Positions 18,455-27,505 of a DNA stretch of 64,000 nt are shown here, piece after piece; the stretch's first letter is position 1, and every line of letters starts with the position of its first letter. A program made the position numbers and the translations under genes. The DNA is from Zhongshania aliphaticivorans. GTDB lineage: Bacteria > Pseudomonadota > Gammaproteobacteria > Pseudomonadales > Spongiibacteraceae. The DNA is taken from contig NZ_CP014544.1 in the NCBI RefSeq assembly GCF_001586255.1, positions 1 to 64,000 on the forward strand, in the 5' to 3' direction. The notes under the pieces are model-generated. The model saw only the letters and a program-made list of their open reading frames with translations, was not told the origin of the DNA and did not search any database.

Positions 18455-19024
18455 ATGGCGCAAGCGACAGACAAAAATATAGCTAAACTCAGCTTTAAAC
18501 TGTTGGGCTTAGTGGTAGTGATGTTTGCCTTTGCCATGTGGGTGATGCCCCCGCTTTACAATGCACTTTGTGAAGTGTTGGGCATCAACGGTAAAACCGG
18601 CCGACAATACACGGTTGTAGATAGTCAGGTTGATACAAGCCGTACCGTTAAGGTGCAGTTTGTTGCGCAAAACAATGAAGCAATGCCCTGGGAGTTTTCG
18701 CCAAACACCAGTCAAGTTGTGGTTCACCCTGGTGAATCCGCGACGGTAACGTATTATGCAAAGAACACGCAGGATCGTTACATGGTGTCACAGGCAATTC
18801 CCAGTCTTGTTCCGTCCCGCGCCGCTGAGTATTTTCATAAAACCGAGTGCTTTTGCTTTAACCAGCAGCCGCTGGCAGCAGGAGCCAACGCTGATTTGGC
18901 GTTGCAGTTTATTGTTGATCGCGATTTACCAAAAGATATCCACGTGATTACCTTGTCTTACACGATATTTGATGTAACCGAGATGGCGGCACAACAGGAT
19001 TCTGTTGCAGCGGCATCTAAATAA
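18455..19024 (+). CDS. ctaG: Cytochrome c oxidase assembly protein Cox11/CtaG
   Basis: Copper chaperone that delivers CuB to subunit I. The 189-residue protein has one N-terminal membrane helix (residues about 15-33) and a periplasmic immunoglobulin-like domain. The copper motif CFCF is at 132-135, and the following FNQQPL stretch is invariant in the family. It sits between coxA and coxC, its usual place in proteobacterial cox operons, starting 15 bases after coxA. Confidence 0.96.
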   Translation: MAQATDKNIAKLSFKLLGLVVVMFAFAMWVMPPLYNALCEVLGINGKTGRQYTVVDSQVDTSRTVKVQFVAQNNEAMPWEFSPNTSQVVVHPGESATVTYYAKNTQDRYMVSQAIPSLVPSRAAEYFHKTECFCFNQQPLAAGANADLALQFIVDRDLPKDIHVITLSYTIFDVTEMAAQQDSVAAASK

Positions 19025-19065
19025 GTAAGAGAGTTTTTCTCTAACGAGAAAATGGAGACTTAACA

Positions 19066-20049
19066 ATGGCAGGTCAAAGCAAAACCGGGTACGAAACATA
19101 CTACGTACCCGACAGTAGTAAGCTTGCTGTAAGTGCGACGATAGGCATGACCACCACCGTTTACGGTGCGGCCAGCTTTATCAACGACAACAGCTACCGC
19201 CCTGGCGAAGAAACGAATTCCGGCTTTATCTTAGTTGCTGGTTTAGTGTGGCTCGCCGCGACGTTGTTCCAGTGGTTTAGTATCACCATTAAGGAAAACC
19301 GTGCAGGTATGAACAGTGCACAGCTCAAGCACTCTTATGTGCTGGGTATGCAGTGGTTTATCTTCTCGGAAGTTATGTTCTTTGCGGCCTTCTTTGGTGC
19401 GCTGTTCTATATACGTAACTTGTCTGGTCCCTGGTTAGCAGGACAAGGTGAGGCGGGTGCGATGAACGGTTTGCTGTGGCCCGGCTTTGAATACAACTGG
19501 CCACTGCTCACCACGCCGCAAGACGCGATTGGCGGTGTTCAGGCCCAGGCTGCTGCGGGTCATTTGGCCAATAACGGTGAATTTACCGGTGCCGAAAAGC
19601 ACTTGTCTTTCCCCGGCTTTGCCAATATAGCCCACTGGTTGCCGCTGTATAACACCATCATTCTGTTAGCTTCGAGCTTTACCTGTCACATTGCCCACGT
19701 GGCGATGAAGCAGAATAATCGCAAGAAGTTCAACTTGTGGCTGTTCATCACCGTTGCTATGGGTATTACCTTCTTGTACCTGCAGTACATGGAATACCAC
19801 GAAGCGCTGTTTGAATACGGTATTCATCTGAACAGCGGTGTTTACGGCACGACCTTCTTTATGTTGACCGGCTTCCACGGCTTCCACGTGGCAATGGGTA
19901 CTTTCATGCTGTTGGTACAGTGGTTGCGTTCAGCGGGTAAAGGCCATTTTAGTGCGAATGACCAGTTTGGCTTTGAGGCCTCTTCTTGGTACTGGCACTT
20001 TGTTGACGTGGTTTGGGTCTTCCTGTTCTTGTTTGTTTACATTATCTAA
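19066..20049 (+). CDS. coxC: Cytochrome c oxidase subunit III
   Basis: A 327-residue membrane subunit with seven helices, stabilising the oxidase. Signatures include MQWFIFSEVMFFAAFFGAL near residue 100, FGIHLNSG-like YGIHLNSGVYGTTFFMLTGFHGFHV around 250-275 and the C-terminal SSWYWHFVDVVWVFLFLFVYI. It carries an insertion between helices 3 and 4 (about residues 135-180) rich in Gly and Ala, as in Pseudomonas-type subunits. A GGAG ribosome site precedes the ATG. A long hairpin follows the gene. Confidence 0.97.
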   Translation: MAGQSKTGYETYYVPDSSKLAVSATIGMTTTVYGAASFINDNSYRPGEETNSGFILVAGLVWLAATLFQWFSITIKENRAGMNSAQLKHSYVLGMQWFIFSEVMFFAAFFGALFYIRNLSGPWLAGQGEAGAMNGLLWPGFEYNWPLLTTPQDAIGGVQAQAAAGHLANNGEFTGAEKHLSFPGFANIAHWLPLYNTIILLASSFTCHIAHVAMKQNNRKKFNLWLFITVAMGITFLYLQYMEYHEALFEYGIHLNSGVYGTTFFMLTGFHGFHVAMGTFMLLVQWLRSAGKGHFSANDQFGFEASSWYWHFVDVVWVFLFLFVYII

Positions 20050-20076
20050 GCACGCGCTGCTGACGAGACGGTAACA

Positions 20077-20123
20077 TTGGCCGTTAAGGTTTATTTGCAT
20101 AGCAAATAGGCCTTAACGGCCAA
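20077..20123. terminator. Long perfect hairpin after coxC
   Basis: TTGGCCGTTAAGG (20077-20089) pairs perfectly with CCTTAACGGCCAA (20111-20123), and the pairing continues inward through ATTTGC/GCAAAT with two G-U wobbles to a three-base loop at 20099-20101. The stem is about 22 bp. It lies between coxC and the end of the convergent DUF2909 gene and probably stops transcription from both sides, though T tracts are weak. Confidence 0.65.
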
Positions 20124-20138
20124 GTCGTTTATGGAGCT

Positions 20139-20390
20139 TTAAGGTGTTTGTTGGATAAGTGGCGCATCTTTTCCATGGCGCTGATCCCACGGGGCTTTTG
20201 AGCCCAGCTGACCAGTGTAAAAGCCGTAAACAATAAACGACATTAGTAATACCGCGATCACCAAGCGTACACTCAGCGACTGCCAAGTGCGCATGGTCTT
20301 GCCCTGATCTTGGATGAGAAAAAACAAACCGCTAAACAGGCTAATCACTAGCCCTATGAACAATACGACAATGACAACTTTTAACCACAT
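20139..20390 (-). CDS. DUF2909 family twin-transmembrane protein
   Basis: An 83-residue protein with two membrane helices (about residues 4-27 and 42-62) joined by a short polar loop QDQGKTMRTWQ. Proteins of this type are found within cox clusters of Pseudomonas and relatives on the opposite strand, exactly as here, between coxC and the SURF1 gene. The function is unknown; a role in oxidase assembly or stability is inferred only from location. Confidence 0.85.
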   Translation of the reverse strand: MWLKVVIVVLFIGLVISLFSGLFFLIQDQGKTMRTWQSLSVRLVIAVLLMSFIVYGFYTGQLGSKAPWDQRHGKDAPLIQQTP

Positions 20391-20443
20391 GCTGGCGAGT
20401 CTCCATATTAGTTCGCCGCAGTATACACAATAGGATTTGAAAA

Positions 20444-21193
20444 ATGCGGCCTTCGCCCAGCAGATTCCAATGGCAGTTTGACTGGAAGTCGGTGCTGGCG
20501 ATTTTGCTGATTTTGCCGATCCTACTCAGTTTGGGTTTTTGGCAGTTGTGTCGTGCAGACCAGAAAGCGGCCTTATTGGCCGATTTTGAGCAGCGTCGAA
20601 ACCTTGGACCAGTTGCGATTAGCGGCGTTGCCGACTACCAAAATTACCTGCCGGTATACGCCCTTGGCGCGTTTGATCCCCAGCGTTATTGGCTGCTCGA
20701 CAACCGGATTTCTCATGGTCGATTCGGTTATGAGATAATGGCGGTTTTTACCTTAGCTGACGGCCGAGAGCTGCTGGTAAATCGGGGTTGGATTGCGGGC
20801 GACCCGTCGCGGCAAACCCTACCCAAACTGGAGATACCCAGTGGCCAGTTACAAATAAGCGGCGAGTTATACCGCAATACCGAGAAGGCCTTCAGTTTAG
20901 GGGCGGAGCCGCTGACTGATTTGTGGCCCCGCCGTCAGCAGTGGTTGGACTTGGATGATCTTAAAGGTGAATTCCCGGCGCTACTGCCCACGACCCTGCG
21001 GTTATCACAAGACAGTATTGGCGCGCTGGAAATTGAACGCATGGTTGTTAATGTAACGCCTGCCAAGCACACCGGCTACGCGGTGCAGTGGTTCGCCATG
21101 GCATTTGCGCTGGGACTGATATTTATTTTTCGTAACAGTAATTTGGGCGAGCTGTTAAAGCGCCGCAAAAGCAATGAGAGCCAAGAGCAATGA
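20444..21193 (+). CDS. SURF1 family cytochrome oxidase biogenesis protein
   Basis: SURF1 (Shy1) helps insert heme a into subunit I. The 249-residue protein has the two expected membrane helices, near residues 15-34 and 208-226, flanking a periplasmic domain. Family motifs include LGFWQLCRADQKAALL after the first helix, the NRGWI stretch near residue 118 and HTGYAVQWFAMAFAL at the second helix. It overlaps the next gene by 4 bases, so the two are translationally coupled. Confidence 0.94.
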   Translation: MRPSPSRFQWQFDWKSVLAILLILPILLSLGFWQLCRADQKAALLADFEQRRNLGPVAISGVADYQNYLPVYALGAFDPQRYWLLDNRISHGRFGYEIMAVFTLADGRELLVNRGWIAGDPSRQTLPKLEIPSGQLQISGELYRNTEKAFSLGAEPLTDLWPRRQQWLDLDDLKGEFPALLPTTLRLSQDSIGALEIERMVVNVTPAKHTGYAVQWFAMAFALGLIFIFRNSNLGELLKRRKSNESQEQ

Positions 21194-21810
21194 CAATACC
21201 GACTGACAACAAGCGTAGCAAAAAACTGCTAACGATTATTTTAACCATCCCTATTGCCGTGATTCTACTTTCCAGCGCGGTATTTTATTTGGCTAAGCAA
21301 GACATAATCTCATTCACTACCGTTAACCGTGGCACCTTAATTAATCCACCAATGCAGCTCGGTGACTTGCATCCGCTGCGTCGTGATGGCGGAGAATTTC
21401 TGTTTAATCGCGCTGAATCGCGCTGGGTGTTTATGGTTGTTGGTGGCCGCGATTGCCGGGATGCCTGTGAGCGTATGCTTTACCTCACCCGCCAGACTCA
21501 TACGGCCATGGGCAAAAAAGTGGATCGTGTTGAGCGCATATACCTAGCTACTGACGGCCCACTGTCGCCGGAATTGCGTGACTTTCTGGAAGCAGAACAC
21601 AGTGATATGACGGTATTACAGGTCGATGGTGAGGCCTTTCTTGGTAATCTTAAAAACTTAGACATCAACCCCTTTGATGCGAGTACTTTCTACGTGGTGG
21701 ACCCTATGGGCTGGGTGATGATGTATTATCGCGCGGCGGATATGGAGCAGCTTACGCTGACTACTTTGGGCAAGGATGTGCTGAAAGATATGGGACGCCT
21801 AATCAAGTAG
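21190..21810 (+). CDS. Membrane-anchored CxxxC protein of the cox cluster
   Basis: A 206-residue protein with one N-terminal membrane helix (about residues 13-34) and a periplasmic domain. The pair Cys89-x3-Cys93 (in GGRDCRDAC) and the surrounding RWVFMVVGG strand resemble the SCO copper-protein core, where CxxxC binds copper. The third SCO ligand, a His, is not evident; the matching strand reads VVDPMGWVMMYY. Similar proteins occur between SURF1 and Cox15 genes in related bacteria and are usually called hypothetical. I infer a thioredoxin-like oxidase assembly or thiol-redox factor. Confidence 0.7.
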   Translation: MTIPTDNKRSKKLLTIILTIPIAVILLSSAVFYLAKQDIISFTTVNRGTLINPPMQLGDLHPLRRDGGEFLFNRAESRWVFMVVGGRDCRDACERMLYLTRQTHTAMGKKVDRVERIYLATDGPLSPELRDFLEAEHSDMTVLQVDGEAFLGNLKNLDINPFDASTFYVVDPMGWVMMYYRAADMEQLTLTTLGKDVLKDMGRLIK

Positions 21811-21852
21811 TTGGCGCAAAACGGCTAGATACAGAATAGACGGTAGAGAACG

Positions 21853-22902
21853 ATGGCAATATTTAACACAGTGGCGCAACGCAAAGCGGGATTTCGACTG
21901 GCCCTCTTTTCTTGTCTGGTAGCAATCATTGTCTTGGCGATGGGGGTATTTACCCGGCTGGCTGATGCTGGCTTGGGCTGTCCTGACTGGCCAACCTGCT
22001 ACGGTCATGTGTTGTGGCCCACTGCCGACCATGAAGTGGCGCGGGCCAACGAAGCTTATCCCGATATGCCAGTGGAGCACGACAAAACCTGGCCGGAAAT
22101 GATCCATCGCTATTTAGCATCTAGTTTGGGCTTGTTGACCATTGGCTTGGTGATATTTGCCGTGCGTCAGCGCAAGCCAGAGCAGCCGGTAAAGCTGCCC
22201 ATATTTATTCTGGCCTTTATTATTTTGCAGGGCATGTTTGGCATGTGGACGGTCACCTTAAAATTGTGGCCGCAGGTGGTGACTTCGCATTTGCTTGGCG
22301 GATTTACGACCTTAAGTTTGTTGTGGTTATTAACCCTGCGGTTAAATAACCAACGCTGGCAAGTACCTGCTATTAGCGAAACTAAACTACAGGCGCTGAA
22401 GCCTTTGGTGCTGCTGGGCTTAGTTATTGTTATTTGTCAGATCGCCCTTGGAGGTTGGACCACCGCTAATTATGCAGATATCGCCTGCCCTGACTTTCCC
22501 CAGTGTCAGGGGGCGTGGTTGCCGCCAATGAACTTTAGTGAGGGTTTCAATATAGCGCAGCATATTGGCCCCAATTATTTGGGTGGCACCATGGATAATG
22601 CTGCCCGAGTTGCGATTCACTTTAGCCACCGGGTTGGGGCTATGGTAACGGCTGCCTATTTATTGTTTTTATTCTTTAAATTGCGGCAATTAGGTATGGC
22701 GCCCGCGAATAAGGCGGCGAGTGTTATGCTCGTTATATTGGCAGTGCAGATTGCCTTGGGCATTAGCAATATTGCATTTAGCTTCCCGATTGGTGTCGCC
22801 GTTGCTCATAATCTTGTTGGTGCAATTTTATTGCTTAGCCAGGTAACAATCAGTTATCTGGTCTTTACAGCGGCGGTAAACCGCGGGGGAGTTCGGGTAT
22901 GA
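21853..22902 (+). CDS. ctaA: Heme A synthase (COX15/CtaA family)
   Basis: Converts heme O to heme A in the membrane. The 349-residue protein has eight predicted membrane helices. The family marker [21 protein letters not shown] is split across residues 37-57, the second half repeats the pattern as [22 protein letters not shown], and heme-ligand His residues are seen in [11 protein letters not shown] and [11 protein letters not shown]. It overlaps the next gene (cyoE) by 4 bases. The heme A pathway is therefore complete in this operon. Confidence 0.95.
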   Translation: MAIFNTVAQRKAGFRLALFSCLVAIIVLAMGVFTRLADAGLGCPDWPTCYGHVLWPTADHEVARANEAYPDMPVEHDKTWPEMIHRYLASSLGLLTIGLVIFAVRQRKPEQPVKLPIFILAFIILQGMFGMWTVTLKLWPQVVTSHLLGGFTTLSLLWLLTLRLNNQRWQVPAISETKLQALKPLVLLGLVIVICQIALGGWTTANYADIACPDFPQCQGAWLPPMNFSEGFNIAQHIGPNYLGGTMDNAARVAIHFSHRVGAMVTAAYLLFLFFKLRQLGMAPANKAASVMLVILAVQIALGISNIAFSFPIGVAVAHNLVGAILLLSQVTISYLVFTAAVNRGGVRV

Positions 22903-23810
22903 CACAGCCACAGTTGGCGGCCAATTGGCGGGATTATTACGAGTTATGTAAGCCCAATGTGGTGCTGCTAATGCTGCTAACCTCGGTCATTGGCATGTTT
23001 ATGTCGGTGCCCGGTATGGTGCCGTGGGATGCATTGATATTCGGCAATCTCGGTATTGGCTTGTGCGCGGCTGCAGCTGCTGCCATTAATCATTTGGTAG
23101 ATAGCCGTATTGATTTGGTAATGGCACGTACTCACAACCGCCCCATCGCTCAAGGCCGAGTTAGCAATCGCAACGCCGGTATTTTTGCGGCTATTATTGG
23201 TATTGCCGGTATGGCGATCCTGCTCGTTTTGGTTAACCCGCTGACCGCTTGGTTGACTCTTGCCTCGCTGCTTGGCTATGCCGTGGTTTACACCTTGTAT
23301 TTAAAACGGGCCACGCCACAGAATATTGTCATTGGTGGCATAGCTGGCGCCGCGCCGCCACTGCTTGGCTGGACGGCAGTAACCAATGAGGTTCACGGTC
23401 ATGCTCTGCTGTTGGTTCTGATTATTTTTATTTGGACGCCGCCGCATTTCTGGGCCTTGGCGATTCATCGCCGTGACGACTACGCCAAAGTGGATATTCC
23501 GATGTTGCCGGTTACCCACGGTATCGCGTATACCAAATTGCACACCCTACTCTACACCATACTATTGTTTGTGGTGACGTTGTTGCCCTTTGCAACGGGT
23601 ATGAGCGGTTCGCTGTATCTGCTTGGTGCGGTTTGTTTGGGTGCGGGTTTCCTGTATTGGTCCATTGTCTTGCTGCGGGGAAATAACCCTAAGGCGCCAA
23701 TGGCAACGTTTAAATACTCCATTATTTATTTAATGGCGCTGTTTATGATTATGCTTTTGGATCATTACTTACTGCCAGCAATGACCATCTTTGAGGTTGA
23801 TGCACGATGA
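22899..23810 (+). CDS. cyoE: Protoheme IX farnesyltransferase (heme O synthase)
   Basis: Adds a farnesyl group to heme b to give heme O, the substrate of CtaA. The 303-residue membrane protein belongs to the UbiA family: the first Asp-rich motif is within [19 protein letters not shown] (residues about 64-82), and the second lies in [17 protein letters not shown] near 185-200. [11 protein letters not shown] just before it is diagnostic for heme O synthases. It overlaps its neighbours on both sides by 4 bases, showing tight coupling. Confidence 0.96.
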   Translation: MTQPQLAANWRDYYELCKPNVVLLMLLTSVIGMFMSVPGMVPWDALIFGNLGIGLCAAAAAAINHLVDSRIDLVMARTHNRPIAQGRVSNRNAGIFAAIIGIAGMAILLVLVNPLTAWLTLASLLGYAVVYTLYLKRATPQNIVIGGIAGAAPPLLGWTAVTNEVHGHALLLVLIIFIWTPPHFWALAIHRRDDYAKVDIPMLPVTHGIAYTKLHTLLYTILLFVVTLLPFATGMSGSLYLLGAVCLGAGFLYWSIVLLRGNNPKAPMATFKYSIIYLMALFMIMLLDHYLLPAMTIFEVDAR

Positions 23811-24478
23811 CTGAAGATTCAGCAAATAATGGCGGCGCAGTTGAGCGCCAGCGCGGAATTCGCTTAACGGTTCTGGCAATTGTCGCGGTGGGTATTGTGC
23901 TGGTGGCAGGCTTTTTTTATGCGGCTACCCGTGCGCGCATGATGACTGCTGAAGAGCTTAAATCTCAGGGGGCTTACCTCTATGAGAACCCGCGATCACT
24001 ACCGAATTTTACTTTGCTGAATGACCGTGGCGAAACATTAACGCCAACGTCTCTGGAAGGTAAATGGAATCTTATCTTTTTTGGCTTTACCTACTGCCCC
24101 GATGTTTGTCCTACTACCCTTGCCCAACTAAAAGCCTTTTATCAAGAGCTAGAGCCAGCGGTTCAGGCTGATACGCAAATTTGGTTGAGCAGTGTTGACC
24201 CGGCCCGGGATACCCCCGAGCAGCTACATAGTTATTTGGATTTCTTTCATCCCGCGTTTCGTGGTATCACCGGCGATTTTCTGGAAATTCATCGCTTCGC
24301 CACCTCGCTGAATATACCTTTTACGAAAGTGCCCGGTGGCGGCAATAACTATCAGGTGGAACACAGCGCCAACGTCGCTTTAGTAAATCCCAAAGGACAC
24401 TCGGTTGGGTTCTTTAAGGCCCCGCTGGAAATCAGCAAGCTAAAGCGCGCTTACCTTTCGATTCGTGAATATCACTAA
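23807..24478 (+). CDS. SCO family copper chaperone (SCO1/SenC)
   Basis: A 223-residue membrane-anchored thioredoxin-fold protein that helps load the CuA site of CoxB. It has one membrane helix (about 19-40) and the copper ligands Cys97 and Cys101 in [12 protein letters not shown], with His186 in [11 protein letters not shown]. All three are intact, in contrast to the CxxxC protein at 21190. It is the last gene of the cox cluster, ending in a hairpin shared with znuB. Confidence 0.95.
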   Translation: MTEDSANNGGAVERQRGIRLTVLAIVAVGIVLVAGFFYAATRARMMTAEELKSQGAYLYENPRSLPNFTLLNDRGETLTPTSLEGKWNLIFFGFTYCPDVCPTTLAQLKAFYQELEPAVQADTQIWLSSVDPARDTPEQLHSYLDFFHPAFRGITGDFLEIHRFATSLNIPFTKVPGGGNNYQVEHSANVALVNPKGHSVGFFKAPLEISKLKRAYLSIREYH

Positions 24479-24514
24479 TTAATAATAGCGGCGCCCTGCC
24501 GCTGTTATTAATTA
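24476..24514. terminator. Bidirectional terminator between SCO gene and znuB
   Basis: TAATTAATAATAGCGGC (24476-24492) pairs with GCCGCTGTTATTAATTA (24498-24514) with one mismatch and a 5-base loop. The AT-rich base supplies T-rich flanks on both strands. The stem contains the stop codons of both convergent genes, so it serves the cox cluster and the znuCB operon at once. Confidence 0.8.
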
Positions 24515-25299
24515 CGCCTATACCCCGGCGCTAATTGCCCCAATACAAATAAAGCGCCGGCGCTCAGCACGATACTGGGCCCGGCTGGGGTGTCCCAATA
24601 CCAAGCCCCCGCTAATCCGCCACAAACCGCGATGGCGCCGATAAGTGCTGCGAGAAGTGCTGCTTGCTCTGGGCTGCGCGCGACTCTGGCGGCAGCAGAT
24701 GCGGGAATGATTAGCATGGCGGTAATTAAGAGCACGCCGACGATTTTCATTGCCACCGCCACAGTAGCGGCGACCATCAGCATGAGCAGTAGGCGCAGGC
24801 GTTGCACCGGCAAGCCCTCTATATCTGCCAGCTCGGCGTGGGCGCACACCGCAACTAACGCCGACCAGTAGCGCCACAACAGCCCTAAAACGAGTGCGCA
24901 AATAATGGCTAAATTGAGTAAGTCTTCACGCAAAATAGCCAGTAAGTCACCGAATAAAAACGCGTTTAAATCCAAACTTTGATTGTCGATAAACGACAGG
25001 CAAACCAAGCCCAGCGCTAAGCTGCTGTGGGAGAGTATGCCTAGCAAACTGTCTAGCGCGATGTTTCGCCACCATTGCAGGGTAAACAAAACAAGGGCAA
25101 TAAAAAGGCAGGTAAACAGCACGCTGTATTGGAGGTTGGCTTGCAACACAAGGCCAACCGCAAGGCCGAGCAGTGCCGAGTGGGCGAGTGTGTCGCCGTA
25201 GTAGGCCATACGCTGCCAGGTGACCAGCGCGCCGAGTGGGCCGCATACTGCGGCCACCATCAATCCGGCGAGCAGGGCATAGAGTAAAATATCAATCAT
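24508..25299 (-). CDS. znuB: Zinc ABC transporter permease ZnuB
   Basis: Membrane subunit of the high-affinity zinc importer. The 263-residue protein has about eight hydrophobic helices and the family motif MAYYGDTLAHSALLGLAVG near residues 31-49, with GPLGALVTWQRM before it. It overlaps znuC by 8 bases (start inside the end of znuC). Together with ZnuA and ZnuC it moves zinc from periplasm to cytoplasm. Confidence 0.95.
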   Translation of the reverse strand: MIDILLYALLAGLMVAAVCGPLGALVTWQRMAYYGDTLAHSALLGLAVGLVLQANLQYSVLFTCLFIALVLFTLQWWRNIALDSLLGILSHSSLALGLVCLSFIDNQSLDLNAFLFGDLLAILREDLLNLAIICALVLGLLWRYWSALVAVCAHAELADIEGLPVQRLRLLLMLMVAATVAVAMKIVGVLLITAMLIIPASAAARVARSPEQAALLAALIGAIAVCGGLAGAWYWDTPAGPSIVLSAGALFVLGQLAPGYRRN

Positions 25300-26047
25300 G
25301 GTGCTTATGCTCGCAGACTACGTCGCCGTGAATATCGTGTTGGTGGTCGTGATCGTGTTGGTAGAGCGCGACGGCTTCGGCGTGGCGGCGGCCGAACAGC
25401 GCTAAATATTCAGGGTCGCTACTGACTTGTTCGGGGTGGCCATGACAGCAAATATGTTGATTAAGGCAAATTACCGTATCGGTTTGCGCCATTACCCAAT
25501 GTAAGTCGTGGGACACCATCAGTACGGCGCAACCAAGATCGTCGCGAAGGGCATTAATCAGTTCGTACAGTTCGGTCTGGCCGCTGATATCCACGCCTTG
25601 GGCGGGCTCGTCGAGCACCAATAAATCGGGGCTGCTGAGTAAGGCGCGGCTAAGCAAGACTCGTTGAGTCTCTCCGCCAGAAATATCGTGCAGGGGACGG
25701 TTACGTAAATGCTGAATGCCTGTTCGGGCTAAAGCGGCGTCAATTTGCGTTGTATTGGACTTGGCCATGGCTAAGAACCGCGACACGCTTAAGGGCATTA
25801 ATGGATTCAGACTCAGCCGTTGTGGCATATAGCCAATACGCAGGCCGGGTCGTCGGTAGATTGTGCCGTTGTTGGCTTTGGTTAAACCCAAGGCGACCTT
25901 TATTAAGGTGCTTTTACCGGCCCCATTGGGACCAATAATCGTCATAATTTGCTTGGCCGATAAGCTTAGACTGATATTACTCAGCAAGCTTTGTTGCTGG
26001 TGCTTTAAGGAGATCTTGTCAAGGCGAAGCAGCGCAGTCTCAGTCAT
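25292..26047 (-). CDS. znuC: Zinc ABC transporter ATP-binding protein ZnuC
   Basis: A 251-residue ATPase with Walker A GPNGAGKST (about residues 41-49), ABC signature SGGETQRVLLSRAL, Walker B LLVLDEP and switch His in VSHDLHWVM. The C terminus is His-rich (HDHDHQHDIHG), as in other ZnuC proteins, and may bind zinc. I chose the ATG at 26047, which overlaps the end of zur by 8 bases in the typical coupled form; an upstream in-frame start is possible but would lengthen the overlap. Confidence 0.95.
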   Translation of the reverse strand: MTETALLRLDKISLKHQQQSLLSNISLSLSAKQIMTIIGPNGAGKSTLIKVALGLTKANNGTIYRRPGLRIGYMPQRLSLNPLMPLSVSRFLAMAKSNTTQIDAALARTGIQHLRNRPLHDISGGETQRVLLSRALLSSPDLLVLDEPAQGVDISGQTELYELINALRDDLGCAVLMVSHDLHWVMAQTDTVICLNQHICCHGHPEQVSSDPEYLALFGRRHAEAVALYQHDHDHQHDIHGDVVCEHKHHD

Positions 26048-26525
26048 TGCTGTTAGCCTCGCTACAGCGGGCGCAGCAGCCAACAACTTCGAGGCTGGCC
26101 GTGTCTACCGCAAAGTTCTGCTGCTTGGCCGCGGCGGAAATAGCTGGATATATAAGCTGGGCATCCAACTCAAGGGCTACTTGGCAGTGGCGACAAATAA
26201 GAAAATGGCCTTGGTGGGCGTGGCCGGGTTCATTGCAGCCAACAAAGGCGTTGAGCGACGCGATGCGGTGGACGAGGCCGTTATCGAGCAAGAAATCCAG
26301 CGCGCGATACACCGTTGGTGGCGCGGGGCGGCGGAGGCCTTCTTTTGCCAGCTCTTCAAGAATAGTATAGGCACCTATTGGTTTGTGGCTTGACCACACC
26401 GTGGTCAATACGAGTTCGCGGATAGTGGTGAATTTAAGTTGGCGTTGCTGGCAGAGGTCGCGGGCGCGGAGCAGTGCTTCATCAATGCAGTGTTGGTGAT
26501 TATGCTGCGGGTTAATGTTGTGCAT
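26040..26525 (-). CDS. zur: Zinc uptake regulator Zur (Fur family)
   Basis: Zinc-responsive repressor of the znu genes. From the ATG at 26525 the protein has 161 residues: an N-terminal winged helix (TVYRALDFLLDNGLVHRI is the recognition region) and a C-terminal dimerisation domain with structural-zinc pairs CRHC and CCARC plus the GHAHQGHFLIC His cluster. The open frame runs on to 26729, but the extra N terminus would cover the Zur box and the start of znuA, so the shorter form is better. It heads the zur-znuC-znuB operon. Confidence 0.93.
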   Translation of the reverse strand: MHNINPQHNHQHCIDEALLRARDLCQQRQLKFTTIRELVLTTVWSSHKPIGAYTILEELAKEGLRRPAPPTVYRALDFLLDNGLVHRIASLNAFVGCNEPGHAHQGHFLICRHCQVALELDAQLIYPAISAAAKQQNFAVDTASLEVVGCCARCSEANSND

Positions 26526-26561
26526 TACTTTGGGGCGTCCGGAAGGTTTTACAAAGAATAT

Positions 26562-26580
26562 AATGTTATAATATTGCATT
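26562..26580. promoter_or_regulatory. Zur box between zur and znuA
   Basis: The 19-base element AATGTTATAATATTGCATT is an imperfect palindrome (7 of 9 arm positions) matching the gammaproteobacterial Zur pattern around GTTATAnnATAAC. It sits 36 bases before the zur ATG and 24 before the znuA ATG, so one operator can control both divergent units. Confidence 0.78.
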
Positions 26581-26604
26581 AGTGCGGTGATAAACAATGG
26601 GGAA

Positions 26605-27441
26605 ATGTACTTGAAAGCAATAGTGTCGGGACTGGTGCTCGTGTGGATGTTCAGCAATATGGCCTGGGCAGCCGACAAACCAGTAATATTAACCAGTATT
26701 ATGCCGCTGCAGTTACTCGTTGGCGACATTGCCGGTGATGCGGTAACGGTCGACGTTTTGGCACCCGCTACCGTCTCTCCGCACGACTTCCAATTGCGGC
26801 CCTCAGATATGCAGCGCTTGCGCAGTGCTGACGTGGTGCTTTGGGTTGGTCCAGCAATGGAGTCCTATTTACAGAAGGCCGTTGCCGATCAGAGTAATGC
26901 GGTCGCCCTTTTTCCTGCATTGAGTCTGGGTGAAGACCCGCACGTTTGGATGGACGCAGATCAGGTTCAGCACATGGCGCGGCGCATAGCCCGCGTACTG
27001 TCAGACCGTATGCCAACTCGGGGCGCGTATTTTCATGCTAACGCTGCGCGGTTTAGCACCGAGTTTCGGCAGTACGACAAACAGTTGCAGCTCGATGTTG
27101 CGCGTTTAAGCGGTCGCCCTTATTTGTTGCTACACGACGGTTTCAGCCGTTTTGAGCGCCATTATAATCTGACCGAAGCCGAGGTGGTTATGCCGACTTC
27201 GGACCGCCTGCCCGGTGCGCGGCACATTGTTGAATTGCGGTCGCGGCTGCAGAATGGGGAATTTGCCTGTGTTTTTCGCGAGCCGCAATACCCTACAGCA
27301 ATGCTAAATGCGCTGACCTCGGGTTTGGATATACCGGTAATAGAAATTGACCCCCTCGGTGTGGGGATGAAGAAGGCTGACGGCTTTTTACGCTTATACC
27401 GTCAGCTCGGGCAGGCTTTTCTCAGTTGTTTCGCGGCTTAG
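26605..27441 (+). CDS. znuA: Zinc ABC transporter substrate-binding protein ZnuA
   Basis: Periplasmic zinc receptor of the ZnuABC importer. The 278-residue protein has a signal peptide (MYLKAIVSGLVLVWMFSNMAWA). The metal-binding His residues are visible in SPHDFQLRPSDM, DPHVWMD and LLLHDGFSRFERHY. It lacks the long His/Asp-rich loop seen in E. coli ZnuA. A GTG six codons upstream is an alternative start; the ATG gives a cleaner signal peptide. Confidence 0.93.
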   Translation: MYLKAIVSGLVLVWMFSNMAWAADKPVILTSIMPLQLLVGDIAGDAVTVDVLAPATVSPHDFQLRPSDMQRLRSADVVLWVGPAMESYLQKAVADQSNAVALFPALSLGEDPHVWMDADQVQHMARRIARVLSDRMPTRGAYFHANAARFSTEFRQYDKQLQLDVARLSGRPYLLLHDGFSRFERHYNLTEAEVVMPTSDRLPGARHIVELRSRLQNGEFACVFREPQYPTAMLNALTSGLDIPVIEIDPLGVGMKKADGFLRLYRQLGQAFLSCFAA

Positions 27442-27458
27442 CGGCCAATTGGAGCTGG

Positions 27459-27498
27459 GCGCACACTAGTTTTTGGCTTGCGCCAAGCTAGTCTGCGC
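27459..27498. terminator. Nested hairpin between znuA and the convergent small gene
   Basis: GCGCA.ACTAG pairs with CTAGT.TGCGC (one mismatch) around an inner TTGGC-TTGC-GCCAA stem. A 12-base direct repeat, CTAGTTTTTGGC, also occurs here and again near 27507. The position between convergent stops suggests a shared terminator. Confidence 0.55.
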
Positions 27499-27505
27499 TG
27501 CGGTC

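Noticed and set aside
25863-26393. 176-codon plus-strand frame opposite znuC and zur
   Set aside because: The minus-strand frames encode clear ZnuC and Zur motifs; this frame has none.
26526-26729. Longer Zur start at 26729
   Set aside because: It would cover the Zur box and the znuA signal peptide on the other strand; the 161-residue form matches the family.
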